A stretch of 64,000 nucleotides of DNA from Bacteroidota bacterium (lineage in GTDB: Bacteria > Bacteroidota > Bacteroidia > M30B66): NCBI GenBank assembly GCA_027483445.1, contig JAIXUS010000034.1, positions 1 through 64,000 of the forward strand, read 5' to 3'. Made by a program: the position numbers and the translations under genes. How positions within the stretch are numbered: the first letter of the stretch is position 1; each line of letters opens with the position of its first letter. This document shows, piece by piece, positions 1-8,169 of the stretch. The notes beneath the pieces were generated by a model. That model was not told the DNA's origin and made no database searches. It saw only the letters and a list, made by a program, of their open reading frames with translations.

Positions 1-1119
1 CTCATACGATGAGCTGAGCGTTATCGCTCCACCACTACAAATGGTCGTGCTTCCAGAACTGGAAACGACGGGTGCAGCAGGATTCGCATTTTCTCCCACT
101 TCTACAACAGAAGAAGCACTGCTTTGGCAGCCATTGGCATCGGTGTGGACAACGCTCAATGAGGCGCTATTGTCGACGATGATGCTCTGTGTGTTGGCAC
201 CGTTGCTCCAGAGGTTTCCGCTTGTGTAGTTTGAGGTTAGTTCTACACTGCCGCCTTCACAAAACTGCAAGGCACCACCGGCGGAAATAACCGGTGCAGT
301 TGGATTGGGGTTTACGGTGAAAGCAAGGGTGGAAGAAGGCCCTGTACCGGCGGCATTTTGTCCCGAAACGGTAATGGTGCCGTTAACGGCGGATGGCTCT
401 AAGTTAACCGTGATGGCATTGGTGCCTTGCCCCGAAACAATCGAATACCCGGCAGGAAGTGTCCAATTGTAGCTGCTCGCTCCGGCGAAGGTTGGCGTAC
501 TGAATTGAAGGCTTGCGGCACCTGCACAGGCAGAAGTTGGTCCTGAGATAACTCCGGCTGCAGGAGGCGCCAATACGTTAAATACGGCCTGGAAATTTTG
601 TCCAAATCGAGAGTCGAAGCGGTCACCGAGGTTTGTACGAATACGCCAAAACACTTCGAGCACCCAAGTACCGGCTGAACGGCCGGCCAGGAGATTTACG
701 TTGTGTGCGGTGCGTGCCCATCTTTGATCTCCGGCAGGAAACAAGTTGGCACTAAAGGGCAGATCGATGGTCGTAAACGGAACCAGGTTGGCATTTGTGC
801 CGAATGGATAAACGCGATAGGAAATTTCTGCACCCAGTACATTACCGCCTCCATTCTTAAAGGTTTTGATTTCGCCACCATTCAAAATGAGGGTCTGGTT
901 CGGAAAGAAGCTTCCCATTTGCCAGTCCTGAAAGGTGGCAGCATTGTCGGCATTGAAGCCTCCAGCTCTAAATTCGTTGCCGTTTCCGCGGTTAACGATA
1001 GCGTAGGTTTGAAAAATTCCGGCTTGCTGCGCCAACACACCCGTGCTGATGAGCAAGAACAACATTCCGAGCGCGCGTTGCAGGAATGCGTTGATTGCTG
1101 ATGTAGAAACTTGTTGCAT
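1..1119 (-). CDS. Secreted Ig/PKD-like repeat protein, N-terminal part (runs off window)
   Basis: This reading frame is absent from the ORF track because it has no stop inside the window. I read 373 open codons on the minus strand from an ATG at 1119 to base 1. The protein starts MQQVSTSAINAFLQ, followed by a hydrophobic signal peptide ending near STGVLAQ. A roughly 150-residue unrecognised region follows. Then come repeated Ig/PKD-like modules typical of T9SS surface proteins, with phrases such as GPTSACAGAASLQF, NPTAPVISAGG and WSNGANTQSI. The Bacteroidota family usually ends in a C-terminal sorting domain, which lies outside the window. Function is probably adhesive or structural at the cell surface, but the substrate is unknown. 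The frame is certain; the role is not. Confidence 0.85.
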   Translation of the reverse strand, partial: MQQVSTSAINAFLQRALGMLFLLISTGVLAQQAGIFQTYAIVNRGNGNEFRAGGFNADNAATFQDWQMGSFFPNQTLILNGGEIKTFKNGGGNVLGAEISYRVYPFGTNANLVPFTTIDLPFSANLFPAGDQRWARTAHNVNLLAGRSAGTWVLEVFWRIRTNLGDRFDSRFGQNFQAVFNVLAPPAAGVISGPTSACAGAASLQFSTPTFAGASSYNWTLPAGYSIVSGQGTNAITVNLEPSAVNGTITVSGQNAAGTGPSSTLAFTVNPNPTAPVISAGGALQFCEGGSVELTSNYTSGNLWSNGANTQSIIVDNSASLSVVHTDANGCQSSASSVVEVGENANPAAPVVSSSGSTTICSGGAITLSSSYE

Positions 1120-1140
1120 AAATGAAATTTATTCCAAGCT

Positions 1141-1148
1141 CAAAACTA
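1141..1148 (-). promoter_or_regulatory. Candidate -7 element of the secreted Ig/PKD gene
   Basis: The minus strand reads TAGTTTTG, a match to the Bacteroidota -7 consensus TAnnTTTG, 21 bases before the ATG at 1119. I see no TTG at the usual 17-23 base distance upstream, so this is only a half-match. The rest of the 1120-1475 gap holds a 7-bp perfect inverted repeat, CGGGAAA-A-TTTCCCG, at 1198-1212. Otherwise I see nothing there except the tRNA terminator. Confidence 0.35.
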
Positions 1149-1442
1149 CATAAAGCGCTTTTCATAGTGTCTATTCTACACCATTAATTTTCGGTATCGG
1201 GAAAATTTCCCGCATGAAGCGAATAGTGTTGATAACTGGCAACGTAGGTCAACCGCAATCGATTCGTTTTCAGATGCCTGAATGCGGATCATGTAAAAAA
1301 CCAACTCGGCACTTAGTTATTTTCAGAATAGTTATCCCCATAAACTGAACTGCGGGCTAAACAGGAAAAGGCAATTAAGGTTTTGCTCCATGCTTAGCAT
1401 TTAGCGGATAACCCTGAAGAGCATTGCGCGAGGACGTAAATC

Positions 1443-1474
1443 AAAAAAGCCCCTCGGAAAAAACCGAAGGGCTT
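1443..1474 (-). terminator. Rho-independent terminator of the tRNA-Ala gene
   Basis: The minus strand just after the tRNA forms an 11-bp stem with one mismatch (AAGCCCTTCGG with CCGAGGGGCTT) around a T6 loop, and runs into TTTTTT. It starts two bases after the tRNA 3' end. Confidence 0.85.
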
Positions 1475-1475
1475 G

Positions 1476-1549
1476 TGGAGAATACCGGATTCGAACCGGT
1501 CACCTCTTGCCTGCCAGGCAAGCGCTCTAGCCAAATGAGCTAATTCCCC
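1476..1549 (-). tRNA. tRNA-Ala (anticodon GGC)
   Basis: The minus strand folds as a complete 74-nt cloverleaf. The acceptor stem is GGGGAAT with ATTCTCC plus discriminator A. The D arm is GCTCATTTGGCTAGAGC. The anticodon stem CTTGC/GCAAG encloses the loop CTGGCAG, giving anticodon GGC. The T arm is ACCGG-TTCGAAT-CCGGT. CCA is not encoded, since the next bases are CAA. A strong terminator follows. Confidence 0.95.
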
Positions 1550-1647
1550 ATTTAAAACTGAAAGGCCAATATTTCCTTTCGATTTTAGCGGATGCAAAAA
1601 TAGAAAATTTACAAAGCAACACTACCTTCGTGGTAAAAAACAAACGC

Positions 1648-2061
1648 ATGGAACAGATAAATTCATCAAGAGCCCCTGAACCGGTAGGCTTATATCCACA
1701 TGCTCGCAGAGTTGGAAACTTATTGTTTCTCTCGGGTGTAGGACCAAGAGAGCGAGGCACGAAGGTAATTCCGGGTGTTGAATTAGACGAGCATGGCCAA
1801 ATCGTCAGCTATGATATTGAAACCCAATGTCGCTCCGTATTTAACAACATTCGCTACATTCTGGAAGATGCGGGTTCGTCGTGGGCAAACATCGTTGATG
1901 TAACGGTTTTTCTCACCAACATGAAGGATGACTTCAAAACCTACAATAAAGTTTATGCTGAGTATTTTAAGGATAACCAGCCATGCCGAACGACGATTGA
2001 AATCAACTGCCTTCCAACACCGATTGCCATCGAACTGAAGGTTATTGCGACAATTGATTGA
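1648..2061 (+). CDS. RidA-family protein, probable 2-aminomuconate deaminase
   Basis: This is a 137-residue YjgF/RidA-fold protein, the family's usual size. Family landmarks are the N-terminal APEPVGLYPHARRVGNLLFLSG, the central NIRYILEDAGSSWANIVDVTVFLTNM, and the C-terminal CRTTIEI carrying the conserved arginine. The YPHARR start and long central region resemble 2-aminomuconate deaminases (NbaF/AmnD) more than housekeeping RidA. These act late in kynurenine and 2-nitrobenzoate breakdown. That fits with kynU and kmo elsewhere in the window, although the gene stands alone here. RidA proper, which hydrolyses reactive enamines and imines, is the alternative. I chose the ATG at 1648 over the GTG at 1630 used by the ORF track, because a -7-like TACCTTCG lies at 1623-1630. 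Confidence 0.8.
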   Translation: MEQINSSRAPEPVGLYPHARRVGNLLFLSGVGPRERGTKVIPGVELDEHGQIVSYDIETQCRSVFNNIRYILEDAGSSWANIVDVTVFLTNMKDDFKTYNKVYAEYFKDNQPCRTTIEINCLPTPIAIELKVIATID

Positions 2062-2235
2062 GAAAAGAATCGGCACCACCTGAAGCCGGAATACCGCCTA
2101 AATTCATCTCTACAACACGAAAACGAACGGCGCAGGGAAAATAGCTATTTACCTGTTTGTCTTTTATTTAGAAATTGTAATTCGTCAATGTAAATCTCTA
2201 CACAACTCATCGCATGTTGTACGATATTTGTCGAG

Positions 2236-4161
2236 ATGAAAAACATGCGATGTAGACTTATTCTTTTTCTCTTTTTGGGGCTCCGCTCTGTTGTGTTTTG
2301 TCAGATACAAGAGAAGATTAGTGATTTGGAGCGCAGACTGAAAACGAGTAAGGATACCCAACAGATAAAGGTTCTCTTGGATTTATCGCACGAGTATCGG
2401 AAGGTAGATACGGAGAAAAGCTATAAAACCGCAAAGTTAGCCGACAGCCTTAGTCGCAAATCGGGCTTTGAACGTGGAATCGCCTTATCGACCAAGGCTT
2501 TGGCTTCGGCTTGGTATGGCAAGGGGCAGCTAGCAACTGCCGAAAAACTGGCAAAAGCTGCGCTCACTTCGCTGGAACAGATTGGTACAAGAGCAGAAGT
2601 TGCCGTTACCGCGAACATTTTGGGTTTAAGTATTATGCACCAAGGGCGATACATTGAAGCTGAAAGGCAATTTCAAAAGGCCTTGGTCGCGTATCGCCAA
2701 TCGGGAGATGAACATGGAGAATGTAAGGCGCTCAGCAATTTAGGAGTAGTTTACTTTTATCAATCAAAATACCCTCAAAGCATTACTCAGTATTTTAGTG
2801 CTTTGCGCATTGCTGAGGGCAACAAAGACAAGGCAATGCTGGCCGAAATACACACCAACCTCGGTCATGCCTACTCTAGTCAAAAAGAGTATTTACGATC
2901 AGTTTACCACCATCGACTAGGCTTGGTCGGACATTATCAGAATGGGAATCTTCAGGCTGCGGGGCGATCCCATTTGGGTATTGGCACTGCATTCTTTAAT
3001 GCCGGAAATCTCGATAGTGCACTCGTGAATTATGCTCAGTCTGCTGGCATAGCTGAGCAAACCGGTGATGTTTCTACACTGGCCGGTGCGCTAAACAATG
3101 AGGGCGAAGTGCTATTGCTTAGAAAAAAACCCAATGAAGCCTTACCCTTGTTGGAGCGAGCCTTAAGAATCAGGCGCGATAATGGAGAGGTGTATGGAGA
3201 GGCCATCATTCTAAACAATTTGGCGAAGGCTTGGGCAGCGAAGGCAAACGTCGAAAAAGCCTCAACTTATTTTGAACAAGCCGAAAAAATAATCAATAGC
3301 CTTGATGCCCGATGGCTCCAGGCTGAATTTTACCTCGCCCGATCAGAATACTACACCCGCGAAGGCTCGCTATTAAAGGCCATCAACGATTTAAGGCGAT
3401 TTGCCAATCTAAAAGACAGCTTATACAGCCAACAAAAAGCCGAAGCCTTGGTCGAAATGCAGGCTTTATATACTGTAGAAAAAAAAGATGCAGAGCTCTT
3501 CAGGAAGCAGAATGAACTGCTTCGACAGCGGCAAAGAACTCAGCTTGCCATTGCAATGGCTGTTGTGGTTTTGGTTTTAGCCGGCGGGCTTTCAGCCGGA
3601 GTTATTTTTCGAAGTCGTCAGCGAAAAAGAAAGTCGGCCGAAGAATTAGAACGGGTTAAACAGTCTGAAGCCCTTTTACAAGCCCGAAAGGAGGCCACTG
3701 AGAAAGAGCTGGCCTTACAAAAAGCGGAGGCCATCGCAGTGCAGCAAGAGCTGGATTTTAAGCGAAAAGAAATCACCCAGCTAGCCTTGCACATCGGCCG
3801 ACAAACAGAGATGCTTGAGCATTTGAAATCGCAGCTCAATCAATTGGGCGATCTGCAGGTGCGCACCATAAGCCGCGACCTCGACGCGCAGCTAAACATG
3901 GCCAGGCAACGGGAGCAATTTGAGCTGAATGTAGACTTGATGAATGAAGACTTCTACCGGCGTTTATCGGAGAAACACCCAAGCTTAACCGAGAACGAAA
4001 AGAAGTTATGTGCAATGCTCCGTTTGAAACTAAGTTCAAAAGAGATTGCAGCGGTCCAGAACATTAGTCCCAAAAGCGTCGACATGAATCGTTACCGATT
4101 GCGCAAAAAGCTCAATATTGTTAACGAAATGGACTTAGCAGACTGGATGGAACAAGTGTAA
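2236..4161 (+). CDS. Membrane-anchored TPR protein with C-terminal LuxR-type HTH
   Basis: This 641-residue protein begins with a signal peptide (MKNMRCRLILFLFLGLRSVVFCQ). About 380 residues of tetratricopeptide repeats follow, for example QGRYIEAERQFQKALVAYRQSGDE. Next come one membrane span near 436-458 (LAIAMAVVVLVLAGGLSAGVIF), a long charged coiled coil, and a LuxR/GerE-like helix-turn-helix at about 583-627 (LTENEKKLCAMLRLKLSSKEIAAVQ). The TPRs should lie in the periplasm and the DNA-binding end in the cytoplasm. This layout is common in Bacteroidota and is thought to couple an envelope signal to transcription. No kinase or receiver domain is present, and target genes are unknown. It is monocistronic, with hairpins downstream. 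Confidence 0.85.
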   Translation: MKNMRCRLILFLFLGLRSVVFCQIQEKISDLERRLKTSKDTQQIKVLLDLSHEYRKVDTEKSYKTAKLADSLSRKSGFERGIALSTKALASAWYGKGQLATAEKLAKAALTSLEQIGTRAEVAVTANILGLSIMHQGRYIEAERQFQKALVAYRQSGDEHGECKALSNLGVVYFYQSKYPQSITQYFSALRIAEGNKDKAMLAEIHTNLGHAYSSQKEYLRSVYHHRLGLVGHYQNGNLQAAGRSHLGIGTAFFNAGNLDSALVNYAQSAGIAEQTGDVSTLAGALNNEGEVLLLRKKPNEALPLLERALRIRRDNGEVYGEAIILNNLAKAWAAKANVEKASTYFEQAEKIINSLDARWLQAEFYLARSEYYTREGSLLKAINDLRRFANLKDSLYSQQKAEALVEMQALYTVEKKDAELFRKQNELLRQRQRTQLAIAMAVVVLVLAGGLSAGVIFRSRQRKRKSAEELERVKQSEALLQARKEATEKELALQKAEAIAVQQELDFKRKEITQLALHIGRQTEMLEHLKSQLNQLGDLQVRTISRDLDAQLNMARQREQFELNVDLMNEDFYRRLSEKHPSLTENEKKLCAMLRLKLSSKEIAAVQNISPKSVDMNRYRLRKKLNIVNEMDLADWMEQV

Positions 4162-4203
4162 ACACATCCATAAAAAAAACCACCCCAAAGGGTAGTTGCC
4201 CTA

Positions 4204-4237
4204 TAACCAAAACCATTGTATCATTGGGTGTTGGTTA
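4204..4237 (+). other. Imperfect hairpin downstream of the TPR/LuxR gene
   Basis: TAACCAAAACCATTG pairs imperfectly with CATTGGGTGTTGGTTA around a short loop. It has no T-tract and lies between the stop codon and the stronger terminator at 4277. It may assist RNA 3'-end stability. Confidence 0.35.
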
Positions 4238-4276
4238 TCTTATTTCAAAACTCTCTATTACTTGTAGTGTTTTGTG

Positions 4277-4317
4277 CCCGAAGAATAATTTAGCGTTGTT
4301 CTTCGGGTTTATTTTTT
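4277..4317 (+). terminator. Rho-independent terminator of the TPR/LuxR gene
   Basis: A 9-bp perfect stem, CCCGAAGAA/TTCTTCGGG, encloses a 13-base loop and is followed by TTTATTTTTT on the plus strand. It lies between the convergent ends of the TPR/LuxR gene and radA. Confidence 0.8.
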
Positions 4318-4326
4318 AAGGCCGTC

Positions 4327-5709
4327 TCAATGTTCGCCTCCGTACAATATTCGGAACGCCTCCTCAATTTTGCGGACAGGAACAATTTGGATTGGAGATT
4401 TAACTGTTGGTTGCCCTTTCACGTTGTATTCAGAAACCAAGATTTTAGAAAATCCCATTCGAGCGGCCTCGGTAATGCGCTGATCTACACGGCTCACCGG
4501 GCGAATTTCGCCACTCAGGCCAACTTCTCCAGCAAAGCATGTTTTTGCGGGTATCGGCATGTCGAGATCAGAAGAGAGTATGGCACAAATTACACCCAAA
4601 TCTACGGCCGGGTCTTCGGTGCGAATACCTCCGGTAACATTAAGGAAGACATCTTTTTGTCCCAACTTAAATCCACATCGTTTCTCAATCACGGCCAAAA
4701 GCATGTTCAATCTTCGAAGATCGAATCCTGTGCCTGACCTTTGTGGAGTGCCGTATACAGCGGTGCTAACGAGTGCTTGCGTTTCAAGCAGCATGGGGCG
4801 GGCTCCTTCGACGGTGACCGAGATGGCAATACCGGAAAATGGCTCATCAAGCTGTGAAAGCAACACTTGAGAGGGATTGTTGACCTCGCGGAGCCCTTCG
4901 CCTACCATTTCATAAATGCCAAGCTCGGCGGTTGAGCCAAATCGATTTTTCGCAGAGCGTACGATTCGATATAAGTGGTGCCTGTCGCCTTCAAACTGCA
5001 ACACCACATCAACCATGTGTTCGAGGATCTTTGGGCCGGCAATATTTCCTTCCTTGGTAATATGACCAATCAAAAACACGGGAGTGTTACTCTCTTTTGC
5101 AAATCGCAAGAGTTCGGCAGTGCATTCTCTGATTTGAGAGACGCTACCTGGCGACGACTCAATGCTTTCGGTTTGAAGCGTTTGTATTGAGTCAATTACC
5201 AGTAATTCGGGCTGAACCTCAGTGATATGCTGAAAAATGCGTTGCATTTGGGTTTCTGCGAGAATAAAACAATCGGTGTTTTGGATACCGATTCGGCCCG
5301 CTCGCATTCTGATTTGCTGTTCGCTTTCTTCGCCCGAGACGTAGAGCACCTTCATATTCATGCTTCTCACCGCTAGTTGAAGCATGAGTGTTGACTTTCC
5401 GATTCCGGGTTCTCCTCCCAACAAAATAAGTGAGCCGGGTACAATTCCACCCCCAAGAATACGGTTCAACTCCTCGTCGCCTGAGTTGAGTCTCATTTGG
5501 TCGCGTTGTTCAACTTCGGAGATTCGAACCGGCTTGGGTGCACGCATTTTTTCGCTGTTTACCCAGGACGCCGAGCCTGATGCTTTTTTCTTTTGAACTA
5601 CTTCTTCGACAAAAGAATTCCAGGAGCCGCAGGAAGGGCATTTACCAAGCCATTTGGGAGATTGAAACCCACAACTTTGGCAGTAAAACTGAGTTTTATT
5701 GGTAGCCAT
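4327..5709 (-). CDS. radA: DNA repair protein RadA
   Basis: RadA is a RecA-like ATPase that promotes branch migration and processing of recombination intermediates. The 460-residue length is normal. The N-terminal zinc finger has C10, C13, C24 and C27 (CQSCGF...CPSCGSW). Walker A is GGEPGIGKST at 98-107. Walker B lies in ELLVIDSIQT, and the RadA signature KNRFGS is present. The C-terminal third is the Lon-protease-like domain (VNVTGGIRTEDPAVDLGVICA). The ATG directly follows the T-tract of an intrinsic terminator, leaving no room for a normal leader. Its own promoter must lie inside or across that hairpin, or expression depends on read-through. Confidence 0.97.
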   Translation of the reverse strand: MATNKTQFYCQSCGFQSPKWLGKCPSCGSWNSFVEEVVQKKKASGSASWVNSEKMRAPKPVRISEVEQRDQMRLNSGDEELNRILGGGIVPGSLILLGGEPGIGKSTLMLQLAVRSMNMKVLYVSGEESEQQIRMRAGRIGIQNTDCFILAETQMQRIFQHITEVQPELLVIDSIQTLQTESIESSPGSVSQIRECTAELLRFAKESNTPVFLIGHITKEGNIAGPKILEHMVDVVLQFEGDRHHLYRIVRSAKNRFGSTAELGIYEMVGEGLREVNNPSQVLLSQLDEPFSGIAISVTVEGARPMLLETQALVSTAVYGTPQRSGTGFDLRRLNMLLAVIEKRCGFKLGQKDVFLNVTGGIRTEDPAVDLGVICAILSSDLDMPIPAKTCFAGEVGLSGEIRPVSRVDQRITEAARMGFSKILVSEYNVKGQPTVKSPIQIVPVRKIEEAFRILYGGEH

Positions 5710-5733
5710 AAAAAAACCCTCATGGGAGGGTTT
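5710..5733 (-). terminator. Terminator hairpin touching the radA start codon (also palindromic on plus)
   Basis: AAACCCTC/GAGGGTTT forms an 8-bp perfect stem with a 4-base loop. On the minus strand it runs into seven T, and radA's ATG is the very next codon. It should end the upstream lipoprotein transcript. The plus strand also shows a T-run a few bases after the stem. Confidence 0.75.
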
Positions 5734-5757
5734 GCGTTTTTTCGGTAGAATCCTGAG

Positions 5758-6171
5758 TTAACTGTTAACGTTGTTTACCCGGGTAAACTCAACAAGCACC
5801 TGACCAGCAGGCTGATCATTTTCGTTAAACACCTTCAACACCATTCGAAGCACATCTTGTTTGAAGGTTACAATTTCCCATTCTCCATTGAAATCTTGGT
5901 CGAACTTGCTGATATTTAGCCTATTTCGCTTGCTAAAGCCCCAACGGCCAACAGAAAGAAGATTTTGTTCTAGATCTGTGACCTCATAACGGAGAATATC
6001 GTTATCGGAGGTGAATTCCCAATAGATTTTTGGAAATTCTTCAGGAAGCGCATCCATTGGGGTAAGTTCCCATGTTCCAATAAGCTTACCATCCTGCGAA
6101 CCGGAGCAGGAGGCTAGTGCCATGATTATCATCAGGCAGAAACTCAAAGAAAGAATTCTAAGGGATTTCAT
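5758..6171 (-). CDS. Small lipoprotein, lipocalin-like
   Basis: This 137-residue protein has a lipoprotein signal peptide with lipobox LASC (MKSLRILSLSFCLMIIMALASCSGS), so it should be lipid-anchored in the envelope. After the cysteine, LIGTWELTPMD and later beta-rich stretches (GRWGFSKRNRLNISKFD, ILVEFTRV-like end) resemble the lipocalin-like domains widespread in Bacteroidota lipoproteins. Ligand and function are unknown. It has its own consensus promoter and is followed by a terminator, so it is probably monocistronic. Confidence 0.75.
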   Translation of the reverse strand: MKSLRILSLSFCLMIIMALASCSGSQDGKLIGTWELTPMDALPEEFPKIYWEFTSDNDILRYEVTDLEQNLLSVGRWGFSKRNRLNISKFDQDFNGEWEIVTFKQDVLRMVLKVFNENDQPAGQVLVEFTRVNNVNS

Positions 6172-6186
6172 ACACGTAAGATTCTA

Positions 6187-6215
6187 CAAACTTATTGAAA
6201 TTTATTGAAAATCAA
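6187..6215 (-). promoter_or_regulatory. Bacteroidota-type promoter of the lipocalin-like lipoprotein
   Basis: The minus strand reads TTG-N18-TAAGTTTG, a full match to the TTG / TAnnTTTG pattern. The -7 element ends 15 bases before the ATG at 6171. Confidence 0.65.
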
Positions 6216-6242
6216 AAGTTGGGGCTGTTTATTGCTTGCGCA

Positions 6243-6734
6243 TTATTGTTGGCGGAGTCGGTTGATGATGGTAGTCGTAGAATATCCATCCACAAATGGA
6301 AGCACTTTTACCAGCCCACCATTGGCTTGAACCTCCTGCGCTCCAACAATGGTGTCGATGGTGTAATCGCCACCTTTCACCAGAACATTAGGTTTAAGTG
6401 ATTTTATCAATTGAAGAGGCGTATCGTCATCAAAGGCTACAACCATTTCTACAAACTGTAAAGCAGCTAAGGCCAGTGCCCGGTCGTGAAGCTTATTTAC
6501 CGGCCTTTCCGGACCTTTTAGGCGGCTTACCGACTGATCGCTATTCAATCCAATCACCAGTGCCTGACCTAATTCGGCCGCTTGCATTAAGTATTCGAGA
6601 TGGCCCCGATGGAGAATGTCGAAGCATCCGTTTGTAAATACGACTTTTTTTCCCGCCTTGCGCCATTGGTCGCAACGTTGGGTGGCCTCTTGGAGGGTAC
6701 AAATGCGCTGGCTAAGGGTTTGGAGCAGACTCAT
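6243..6734 (-). CDS. rfaE2: D-glycero-beta-D-manno-heptose 1-phosphate adenylyltransferase
   Basis: This cytidylyltransferase-fold enzyme makes ADP-heptose for the lipopolysaccharide core. The 163-residue protein corresponds to the C-terminal half of E. coli HldE as a stand-alone protein, as is usual in Bacteroidota. It has the nucleotide-binding TNGCFDILHRGHLEYL (HxGH motif), GLNSDQSVSRLKGPERPV and the C-terminal GYSTTTIINRL. Its start overlaps the end of the upstream membrane-protein gene by 23 bases, which suggests translational coupling in the panC-panD-membrane protein-rfaE2 run. Confidence 0.93.
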   Translation of the reverse strand: MSLLQTLSQRICTLQEATQRCDQWRKAGKKVVFTNGCFDILHRGHLEYLMQAAELGQALVIGLNSDQSVSRLKGPERPVNKLHDRALALAALQFVEMVVAFDDDTPLQLIKSLKPNVLVKGGDYTIDTIVGAQEVQANGGLVKVLPFVDGYSTTTIINRLRQQ

Positions 6735-7770
6735 GGTTTGACTTTTTCCTTCTAAAAAGCGTAAATGCCATCAACGAGAGTGCACCGAGCACGACAGTCA
6801 TCACAAACTGACCAGTGTGGACGATTGTGGCGAAAACCAGGCCTGGACGAAGTTCTGCGCCCGAGAGCGGGTTAATGGATGGATTGATTTGATAGATCAT
6901 CAGGGCCTTCTCGACAAGATAATGGAATGCGCCAAAACCTCCTTGCACCGGTGCTGTCATCCCCAAACCGCCTACAACCATTAAAAACAGGCCATCGAAA
7001 GGACCCAAACCTGCAGTGGGTTCATAGGAATAGACGCAAACCCAGGTCATCAAAAAGTAATTTCCCCAAATAAAAAGCGTATGGAAAAGGAAAGCCCATT
7101 TACGCTTCATTTTAAAAAGCGTAATAAGGCCATCACCAATACCGGCTAAAAAACCCGAAATTTTTTGAACGATTGCTTTGTGTTTCCACGGGCCGCGAAC
7201 GAGACGAATTAAAGCCATCAGCGCCAGCAATAAGGCTAAGCCGAGAATAATCAACAGCAATCCATAACGTTCCATCAATGCGTTTACGCTTCCTATTTTT
7301 CCGCTAAAGAACTCCTTCATAAAAAAGTCGCCGAAGAGGTCGTAACGGGTAAAAACCACGAGTGCGATAAGTCCTAAAAGCATGACCACATCGATTACCC
7401 TCTCCAGAATTACGGTTCCAAACGATTGATTTACAGGAACATTATCGGTCTGGTTTAGAATGGTACAACGCACTACTTCGCCCATTCGGGGCAAGGCAAT
7501 ATTTGCGAAATAACCAATGGAGACGCCGTAGAAGAGGTGGAGAAATCCGGGTTTGTAACCAAGCGGCTCTAGAAGTAGCTTCCAGCGATAGGCGCGGGAG
7601 GCCATGGCCAAAATGCCGCAAACAATAGAAAGTCCAATCCACGCGAAGTTGGCTTGTTTGATTTCGTTCCACATCCAAGCGAAATCAACGTCTTTAAAAA
7701 CGATGTATATCAGCCCCGCAGCTACTGCCAGAAAGAGATAGTTCCGGATGCGGGGCCAAAGCGTTTGCAT
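6712..7770 (-). CDS. Flippase-like integral membrane protein (LPG synthase TM family)
   Basis: The 352-residue protein has about eight membrane segments and the family pattern of lysylphosphatidylglycerol synthase membrane domains (UPF0104/YbhN-like). Visible features include IRNYLFLAVAAGLIYIVFKDVDFAWMW, ANIALPRMGEVVRCTIL and GGLGMTAPVQGGFGAFHYLVEKAL. The catalytic C-terminal domain of true MprF is missing, so lipid or polyprenyl-lipid translocation is more likely than aminoacyl transfer. The start is 3 bases after panD and the end overlaps rfaE2, so it is in the same operon. The exact substrate is unknown. Confidence 0.82.
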   Translation of the reverse strand: MQTLWPRIRNYLFLAVAAGLIYIVFKDVDFAWMWNEIKQANFAWIGLSIVCGILAMASRAYRWKLLLEPLGYKPGFLHLFYGVSIGYFANIALPRMGEVVRCTILNQTDNVPVNQSFGTVILERVIDVVMLLGLIALVVFTRYDLFGDFFMKEFFSGKIGSVNALMERYGLLLIILGLALLLALMALIRLVRGPWKHKAIVQKISGFLAGIGDGLITLFKMKRKWAFLFHTLFIWGNYFLMTWVCVYSYEPTAGLGPFDGLFLMVVGGLGMTAPVQGGFGAFHYLVEKALMIYQINPSINPLSGAELRPGLVFATIVHTGQFVMTVVLGALSLMAFTLFRRKKSNHESAPNP

Positions 7771-7773
7771 CGG

Positions 7774-8130
7774 TTAAGGTTTAAGGCGGTTGGTTTCGGT
7801 ATCGGGAAAGACTACCCAAGGCCTGAAGCTGCGGGCCGCTTCGAAATCCATACGGGCGTATGAGATGATGATAATGACATCGCCGACACTCACTTTTCGG
7901 GCAGCCGGGCCGTTGAGGCAAATCACACCGGAGCCACGTTCGCCTTTAATTACGTAGGTTTCGAGACGTTCGCCATTGTTCAGATTCAAAACCTGAACCT
8001 TCTCATTTTCGATGAGGTTGGCAGCATCCATTAGGTTTTCGTCGATGGTAACCGATCCTATATAGTTAAGGTCGGCTTCGGTAACTGTAACGCGATGGAT
8101 TTTTGATTTAAGGACCTCTATTGTCATCAT
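7774..8130 (-). CDS. panD: Aspartate 1-decarboxylase
   Basis: PanD makes beta-alanine for pantothenate. It is a pyruvoyl enzyme made by self-cleavage at Gly-Ser. The cleavage motif YIGSVTID is present, with Ser26 from the first Met or Ser25 if the second Met is the start, matching the E. coli numbering. The 118-residue length is typical. [19 protein letters not shown] is the conserved C-terminal part. It follows panC by 39 bases in the same direction. A perfect -7 element (TAGCTTTG, 8139-8146) lies 8 bases before the start, so panD may also have its own promoter. Confidence 0.95.
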   Translation of the reverse strand: MMTIEVLKSKIHRVTVTEADLNYIGSVTIDENLMDAANLIENEKVQVLNLNNGERLETYVIKGERGSGVICLNGPAARKVSVGDVIIIISYARMDFEAARSFRPWVVFPDTETNRLKP

Positions 8131-8138
8131 TGCGGGCG

Positions 8139-8146
8139 CAAAGCTA
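8139..8146 (-). promoter_or_regulatory. Candidate -7 element directly upstream of panD
   Basis: TAGCTTTG on the minus strand matches TAnnTTTG and ends 8 bases before the panD ATG. No TTG sits at the expected -33 position, so it may be weak or fortuitous. Confidence 0.35.
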
Positions 8147-8169
8147 TGAAAATGTTTCAGGCTAATGAT

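Noticed and set aside
1394-1760. Minus-strand ORFs over the tRNA-Ala gene and RidA start
   Set aside because: They cross a confident tRNA and its terminator.
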